Shown: positions 59,898-64,000 of the stretch, piece after piece
Numbering within the stretch: the stretch's first letter is position 1
Layout: each line of letters opens with the position of its first letter
Origin: Neobacillus niacini NBRC 15566
GTDB lineage: Bacteria; Bacillota; Bacilli; Bacillales; Cytobacillaceae
Assembly (NCBI RefSeq): GCF_001591505.1
Contig: NZ_BCVA01000003.1
Location: 1-64,000 of the forward strand
Direction of reading: 5' to 3'
Length of the DNA stretch: 64,000 nucleotides
Position numbers and translations under genes: made by a program
Notes under the pieces: generated by a model
The model's input: the letters and a program-made list of their open reading frames with translations, nothing else
Told to the model about the DNA's origin: nothing
The model's database searches: none

Positions 59898-61148
59898 ATG
59901 AGTATAATCAAGGATTTTTTGCTGCAGCTTACTTTTATGGTAATACCCATATTTATCTACTATACATTTATTACTGAAAGGGTTAAGAATGATAAAAATA
60001 GAAAAGTAATCATGACCATGTTGTGGGGGTTATCAATCTTAGCATGCATGTCATTCCCGGTGGTTTTTGGTGAAAATGCTCGATTAGAATTAAGGATTAT
60101 TCCACTATTGTTAGGTACGTTATATGGTGGAGTTTTTTCAGGAATTCTCCTAACCGGACTTATCATCCTTTATCGTCTATCTCTTGGAATCGATATAGGT
60201 TTTTATAACACAGTGCTCGTATTAGTATTATCCCTGCCTGTCATATTGTATTTTCAAAAATCGTTTGCCAGTTCGAAAAAAGGTTTAAGGGTAAAAATGG
60301 CTATGAGCCTCTCCTTTTACTATTGTCTTATTGGAATTACTTGGTTTGGTACACTGAGAGGCTTTTCCATAGAAAATCTCATCGTTCCGATTATTCATCT
60401 TATCTTTGCAGTGGCAGTTACTTTTTGCTTTACGTTGTTAATTGAAACTATAAGGGAGATACACCAGCTTCGTTTAGAAATGCAAAACACGGAAAAATTG
60501 AAGGTAATAGGAGAGTTAACCAGTGTTTTTGCTCATGAAATTAGAAATCCAATGCAAGCAACCCGAGGCTTTCTGCAACTTTTGAACGAGCCGGATTTGC
60601 CTGATAAAAAGAAGGAATATATCCAAATATCCCTTGAAGAATTAGACAGAGCAAATGCAATTATTAATGACTTTTTATCTTTTGGAAAACCATCCATTCA
60701 GGATAATGAAAGAATCGACGTAGGTTTTCAGATCCAACGTGTGGTTAATATCATTCAAAGCTATACTTTGAACCGAAATGTTGAGATTAGAACGGATATT
60801 TCAGATAACTGTTGGATTTATGCTAATCCTCAAAAATTGAACCAGTCTTTGATTAATATTTTGAAAAATGCCATTGAGTCGATGCCTAATGGAGGAATTG
60901 TTTGGATTATTTGTTCTTTTACGGATGATGGGTATATAAAGATTAATATTAAGGACCAAGGAATTGGTATGACCAAAAAGCAAATCGATATGCTGGGTTC
61001 ACCGTATTATTCCTTAAAGGAAAGTGGGACAGGATTAGGAATGATGGTAAGTTTTCAAATTATTCGTTCGTTCAAAGGTAAAATACAAGTGAACAGTAAA
61101 AAGGATATTGGGACTGAATTTATTATTCTGTTACCTCAGATAACCTAA
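59898..61148 (+). CDS. KinB-like orphan sensor histidine kinase
   Basis: A 416-aa membrane kinase. The N-terminal 180 residues have six helices of the 5TM-5TMR_LYT type. The dimerisation domain has phospho-acceptor His213 in SVFAHEIRNPMQATRGFLQLL, and the ATPase domain NILKNAIESMPNGG, DQGIGM and SLKESGTGLGMMVS. The helix layout and HEIRNP context recall the sporulation kinases KinB/KinE, which feed the Spo0A phosphorelay. No response regulator lies near, in line with an orphan phosphorelay kinase. Confidence 0.88.
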   Translation: MSIIKDFLLQLTFMVIPIFIYYTFITERVKNDKNRKVIMTMLWGLSILACMSFPVVFGENARLELRIIPLLLGTLYGGVFSGILLTGLIILYRLSLGIDIGFYNTVLVLVLSLPVILYFQKSFASSKKGLRVKMAMSLSFYYCLIGITWFGTLRGFSIENLIVPIIHLIFAVAVTFCFTLLIETIREIHQLRLEMQNTEKLKVIGELTSVFAHEIRNPMQATRGFLQLLNEPDLPDKKKEYIQISLEELDRANAIINDFLSFGKPSIQDNERIDVGFQIQRVVNIIQSYTLNRNVEIRTDISDNCWIYANPQKLNQSLINILKNAIESMPNGGIVWIICSFTDDGYIKINIKDQGIGMTKKQIDMLGSPYYSLKESGTGLGMMVSFQIIRSFKGKIQVNSKKDIGTEFIILLPQIT

Positions 61149-61258
61149 AGGACCGCTCAGTTTAACAACTGGGCTTTTTAATTTATCTTTCATAATGCTC
61201 ATGCGTTATGAACAAACTATACAAACGAACTTTCTTGATTTAAAAAGGGAGAACATTA

Positions 61259-61948
61259 ATGTTAGATTCTGTTGAGATTATCTTTCGAACCTTTACTGCA
61301 TTTATTTTATTATGGATATTTATCCAAATTCTCGGTAAACAGACCATTGCTCAAAGGACCTATCACCTTTATATCGCTTCCATTACAATGGGTACAATTG
61401 CAGGGAATCTAGCTTTCAATATAAAAGTTAGATTCCTGTATTTTATCATTGCCTTTATTATTATGGGTACCATTGTGTTCATGCTGAATCTTGTTGCGGT
61501 TCGTAATCCTCGTTTCCAAAAATGGATTGCGGGTGAACCTGCAACTTTAATTCAAGAAGGACAAATTCTAGAAGAATCGATGGAACGAATGGGATATTCA
61601 TTAGATTCTCTAAAACAGGCTTTGCGTGGGAAAGATATCTTTAATATAAATGAGGTAGAGGTCGCTATTTTGGAGGTAAATGGCTCGCTTTCTGTTTTAA
61701 AAAAACCACAATACCAAAATACTACCAAGCAGGATTTAAGTATACTGCCCGCTGCAGAAAGGGTACCGGTAGAGCTGATCCATGATGGGGAAATCATATA
61801 TGAAAACTTAACCAAAAACACCTACGATGAGGAATGGTTAATGGCTGAACTGAAAAAAAGAAATCTTGCTGTAGGTGACATCTCGTATGCTGTGGTAGGG
61901 ACAAAAGGAAATTTATATATTGATTTGCTTCGGGATCAATTAAATTAA
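61259..61948 (+). CDS. DUF421 (YetF/YrbG-type) membrane protein
   Basis: A 229-aa protein with three N-terminal helices (FRTFTAFILLWIFIQILGKQ) and a cytoplasmic DUF421 domain (PATLIQEGQILEESMERMGYSLDSLKQALRGKDI, VEVAILEVNGSLSVLKKP), then a second small domain. DUF421 proteins influence spore heat resistance in some Bacillus, but most are uncharacterised. GGGAGAAC precedes the ATG. A 52-aa gene follows 59 bp later. Confidence 0.87.
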   Translation: MLDSVEIIFRTFTAFILLWIFIQILGKQTIAQRTYHLYIASITMGTIAGNLAFNIKVRFLYFIIAFIIMGTIVFMLNLVAVRNPRFQKWIAGEPATLIQEGQILEESMERMGYSLDSLKQALRGKDIFNINEVEVAILEVNGSLSVLKKPQYQNTTKQDLSILPAAERVPVELIHDGEIIYENLTKNTYDEEWLMAELKKRNLAVGDISYAVVGTKGNLYIDLLRDQLN

Positions 61949-62007
61949 TTTCGTTGGAATTTTTGTAAATAATAAGACAGATACACGATAATGGAGGAGG
62001 GCTTAAA

Positions 62008-62166
62008 ATGCAATCTAATCAACAAGCTAAAAAGAAGATAGGTTCTATTATGAAGCCAGATTTTGCTGGAACTGACGCACAAAAGGTAAAACAAGAAATT
62101 CAAAAAGATGTCAGCCAAGGACAAGGTGCAATGACATCCCGAGAGGCAGGGGCTATGCAAGATTAA
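62008..62166 (+). CDS. 52-aa hydrophilic protein downstream of DUF421
   Basis: This small gene begins with ATG at 62008 after GGAGGAGGG, a near-ideal site, and ends just before a terminator. The product is basic at the N-terminus (SNQQAKKKIGSIM) and rich in Gln, Lys, Ala and Gly (KQEIQKDVSQGQGAM, TSREAGAMQD). It shares the look of small acid-soluble and other spore-core proteins, but does not have the alpha/beta SASP motif. It may be cotranscribed with the DUF421 gene. Confidence 0.75.
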   Translation: MQSNQQAKKKIGSIMKPDFAGTDAQKVKQEIQKDVSQGQGAMTSREAGAMQD

Positions 62167-62192
62167 AAAACCACAATTAGTGGTTTTTTTTG
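62165..62192 (+). terminator. Terminator of the DUF421 operon
   Basis: An 8-bp stem (AAAACCAC/GTGGTTTT) with a 5-base loop and eight T residues. Confidence 0.85.
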
Positions 62193-62288
62193 TGACTTTT
62201 AAACATCTCTTTATGGAGGACAAATCTAAGAGACCCGTTGTGAGATTTGTCCTAAAGATCCTATATGACGGAAAAATTCTTTTGCTAG

Positions 62289-63710
62289 TTAAATAATTAA
62301 GGCAGCTGCTAGATAGAAAATGATTGAAATGAATCCGCCTATGATAGAAACTTTCAATTTATATCTTGCATACTCAACAATTGGCAGATCCATAATGGAA
62401 GCGGTTGTAATGGTAGTATCTCCTAGAGGTGAGGCGAGTGCCCCAAAGGCTCCACTAGCAAACACAGCACCTACAGTTAACGGGATAGAGGCACCGGTTG
62501 AAACTGCCAAACTAACACCCAATGGCATAAATAATCCCCATGTTCCCCAAGAGGATCCAATAAAGTAGCCCACTACTGAACCAAGCAGGAAAATCGTAGC
62601 TGGAGTTAGCCAAGCTGGTAAAAATGCACCCAAGGTTGAACTAATAAAATTAGAAAAACCTAAGTCCTCGGCTGAAAGGGTTAATGACCAAATCAGAACG
62701 AGCAGACTAATAGCTTCCATCATCTGATTTCCGCCATCATAAAAATGGTACAAAAGCTCACTAAGATGTTGCCGTCGTATTATATAAAAAATGAAGGACA
62801 GGATCAGTGTGATAAACACGGCTAATAGCATGACAAAGGTGGCATCCGCGATAGAAAAAGCATCGAATACTGTTTTTGCTCCTTTATTCCTTCCATCCTG
62901 CCACAACAAAAAAAGTGATAACCCTAATAGTAAAAAAACAGGAACAATCAGGTTCCAAGGCTGGGCTTTTACCATTGACAATTCTTTCTTAATGCCAATG
63001 CGGTGAAATGCATGCTCTTCCTCTTCCAACTGCTCTTGAACACCTTTTACATTCGAATCCTTCTTGCTATGATTCCAAAAGGTTTGTATCAATCCGATAA
63101 TGAGCGTGGTAATTGCAAAAAAGTTAAACAGAATACTTAGTAAGAAAACTTCATAGGGAGACATACCAAAATTCAAATCCCGTATACTTCCTTCTACCAA
63201 AGAAACCATGAAACCAACAAATGCGGTTGCGACTGGTAAGAGGACTATTACTGATTCTGTTGAAATGTCCATCGTCAGTCCGACTTTTTGCTTCGACACC
63301 TTCATTTTTTTCGCAAGGGATTTGACGACAGGACCAATCATCATGATTCGGAACATCGGCATCATAAAGGTAAAAGGAAGGGTAAGCCAGATTAATCCTA
63401 GCAGTCCGCGTTCATTCTTTATCTTTGTCCCCACCCATTCTGAAAATCCTTTAATCCCTCCAGAAATGTTCATCATTCCAACCAGACCGCCAAACAAGTA
63501 GAGAAACCCAATAATTTTAATATTGGTCTTATCAGATAGGGTTGTGACCATATAGGAAACACTTTGAATCGTTCCATCTAACAAATCTGAGGTAAAAATC
63601 AAAGAACCAATTACTAGTCCAACTACTAGACCTGGTAGGATATTTTTTAGCCAGATGGACATGGCAATAACAATGATAAATGGTAAAAGAGAAAGCCATG
63701 TATGTTCCAA
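62289..63710 (-). CDS. NhaC-family Na+/H+ antiporter
   Basis: A 473-aa polytopic protein of the NhaC family (PF03553) with about 12 helices and the GSSWGTWGLFMPLGVSLA and FGALASPLGDTTITTASI signatures. Relatives exchange Na+ or organic anions. I chose TTG at 63710 because AAGGAGG lies eight bases before it; the longer frame to 63746 has no ribosome binding site and adds only hydrophilic residues. It is divergent from the partial gene at 63905, with a palindrome between them. Confidence 0.88.
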   Translation of the reverse strand: MEHTWLSLLPFIIVIAMSIWLKNILPGLVVGLVIGSLIFTSDLLDGTIQSVSYMVTTLSDKTNIKIIGFLYLFGGLVGMMNISGGIKGFSEWVGTKIKNERGLLGLIWLTLPFTFMMPMFRIMMIGPVVKSLAKKMKVSKQKVGLTMDISTESVIVLLPVATAFVGFMVSLVEGSIRDLNFGMSPYEVFLLSILFNFFAITTLIIGLIQTFWNHSKKDSNVKGVQEQLEEEEHAFHRIGIKKELSMVKAQPWNLIVPVFLLLGLSLFLLWQDGRNKGAKTVFDAFSIADATFVMLLAVFITLILSFIFYIIRRQHLSELLYHFYDGGNQMMEAISLLVLIWSLTLSAEDLGFSNFISSTLGAFLPAWLTPATIFLLGSVVGYFIGSSWGTWGLFMPLGVSLAVSTGASIPLTVGAVFASGAFGALASPLGDTTITTASIMDLPIVEYARYKLKVSIIGGFISIIFYLAAALII

Positions 63711-63847
63711 AACTTCTTCCTCCTTCTTGAGATTGTTATTCTGCATATTCAGTTAGTATTTCCATAAACTAGCTGATAATTTTCTTTAAATAGGGAGATA
63801 TTTTAAAAAATATGGATTCCCAATATATTTGATAAAGAAAATAGGAT

Positions 63848-63868
63848 GATTTATAATATATATAAATC
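63848..63868. promoter_or_regulatory. AT-rich 21-bp palindrome between divergent genes
   Basis: GATTTATA-ATATA-TATAAATC is an exact inverted repeat with a 5-base centre. It lies 37 bp before the start at 63905 and may be an operator for that regulator-like gene. Confidence 0.45.
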
Positions 63869-63904
63869 ATATATAATATGCATTATTGTTAATTGGAGGT
63901 AATC

Positions 63905-64000
63905 ATGGATGTTATTGATTTTAAAAATATCCTTTGGAGCTATACTAGGCAAATAAATGAAAGGACAAGTAATTTAATTATTTCTCTATGTGACCATCAT
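63905..64000 (+). CDS. 5' end of a gene, possibly a MarR-family regulator
   Basis: The ATG at 63905 lies seven bases after GGAGGT, and 32 codons are visible before the window ends. The segment NILWSYTRQINERTSNLI resembles the first helix of MarR-type regulators, but too little is present to be sure. Its divergent layout with an antiporter gene and the palindrome would suit such a regulator. Confidence 0.5.
   Translation, partial: MDVIDFKNILWSYTRQINERTSNLIISLCDHH

Noticed and set aside
62217..62253. Inverted repeat GGACAAATCT/AGATTTGTCC before the NhaC stop as a terminator
   Set aside because: There is no T-run on the minus strand after the stem, so termination is not supported.

Overview
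The window looks like a stretch of chromosome from a low-G+C, endospore-forming member of the Bacillaceae (Bacillus/Neobacillus type). The evidence is strong purine-rich Shine-Dalgarno sites, frequent TTG and GTG starts, many intrinsic terminators, two spore-germination loci (a lone GerA-type A subunit and a full A-B-C operon with a small D-like gene), a KinB-like kinase, and close relatives of Bacillus subtilis YqhV, YitD, YitE, YabR, DbpA/YxiN and YkvS. There are no rRNA or tRNA genes, insertion sequences, prophage genes or CRISPR arrays. The species cannot be named from the sequence alone.

Layout. 0-6 kb: a complete branched-chain amino acid ABC transporter operon (binding protein, livH, livM, livG, livF) with a CodY-like box and a cre-like site in its leader, then a BsuPI-domain lipoprotein. 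6-10.6 kb: a SpoVAF/GerA-type protein, then leftward genes for YqhV, a TauE/SafE exporter, a small acidic protein and an MFS transporter. 10.7-15.2 kb: a sulfur operon (phosphosulfolactate synthase, a histidine phosphatase, cysH, sat, cysC) facing a YitE membrane protein. The same set in B. subtilis (yisZ-yitABCDE) uses a different phosphatase, YitC. 15.4-19.5 kb: a CstA-type transporter with a LytS/LytTR two-component system, resembling the BtsSR-BtsT pyruvate system. 19.7-27.4 kb: a HAD phosphatase, a DUF3231 protein, YabR, a guanylate-kinase paralogue, the helicase DbpA, a 2-hydroxyacid dehydrogenase, a tandem DUF3147 pair behind an Fnr-like palindrome, and a small lipoprotein too short for ordinary ORF calling.

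27.7-39 kb: an FAD monooxygenase, a PAP2 phosphatase, two GNAT acetyltransferases, bioY-bioB behind a BirA-type operator, a threonine-aldolase-like enzyme, a large membrane protein, a DUF2161 nuclease-like protein translationally coupled to a LytTR regulator, an acetyl-CoA hydrolase/transferase preceded by 21-bp-period direct repeats, and a cold-shock protein. 39.1-39.5 kb holds a 52-bp minisatellite and a candidate small RNA on the minus strand. 39.7-49.6 kb: a DUF3800 protein, a RimJ/RimL-type acetyltransferase, an EamA permease, the germination operon, several small genes and a cysteine desulfurase.

49.6-64 kb: a frameshifted YdhR-like monooxygenase with a DsbA-family protein, a TetR regulator and a luciferase-like monooxygenase; an MFS remnant; an isochorismatase-family hydrolase; an SMR transporter behind a terminator-containing leader; a stand-alone acyl carrier protein; a truncated haemoglobin; an amino-acid permease; a DUF1284 protein; guanine deaminase; an orphan kinase; a DUF421 protein with a small partner; an NhaC antiporter; and the 5' end of a regulator-like gene that runs off the window.

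Most of this is ordinary core and accessory Bacillus content. The points I rate highest are the histidine phosphatase replacing YitC in the sulfolactate-type operon, the two LytTR modules that both sit beside 21-bp-period direct repeats, the orphan minus-strand RNA at 39.45-39.51 kb, the unlisted D-like gene of the germination operon, and a ~51-bp repeat family at three intergenic sites. I did not find a clearly new multi-gene defence or metabolic system; the sulfur locus is the closest candidate.
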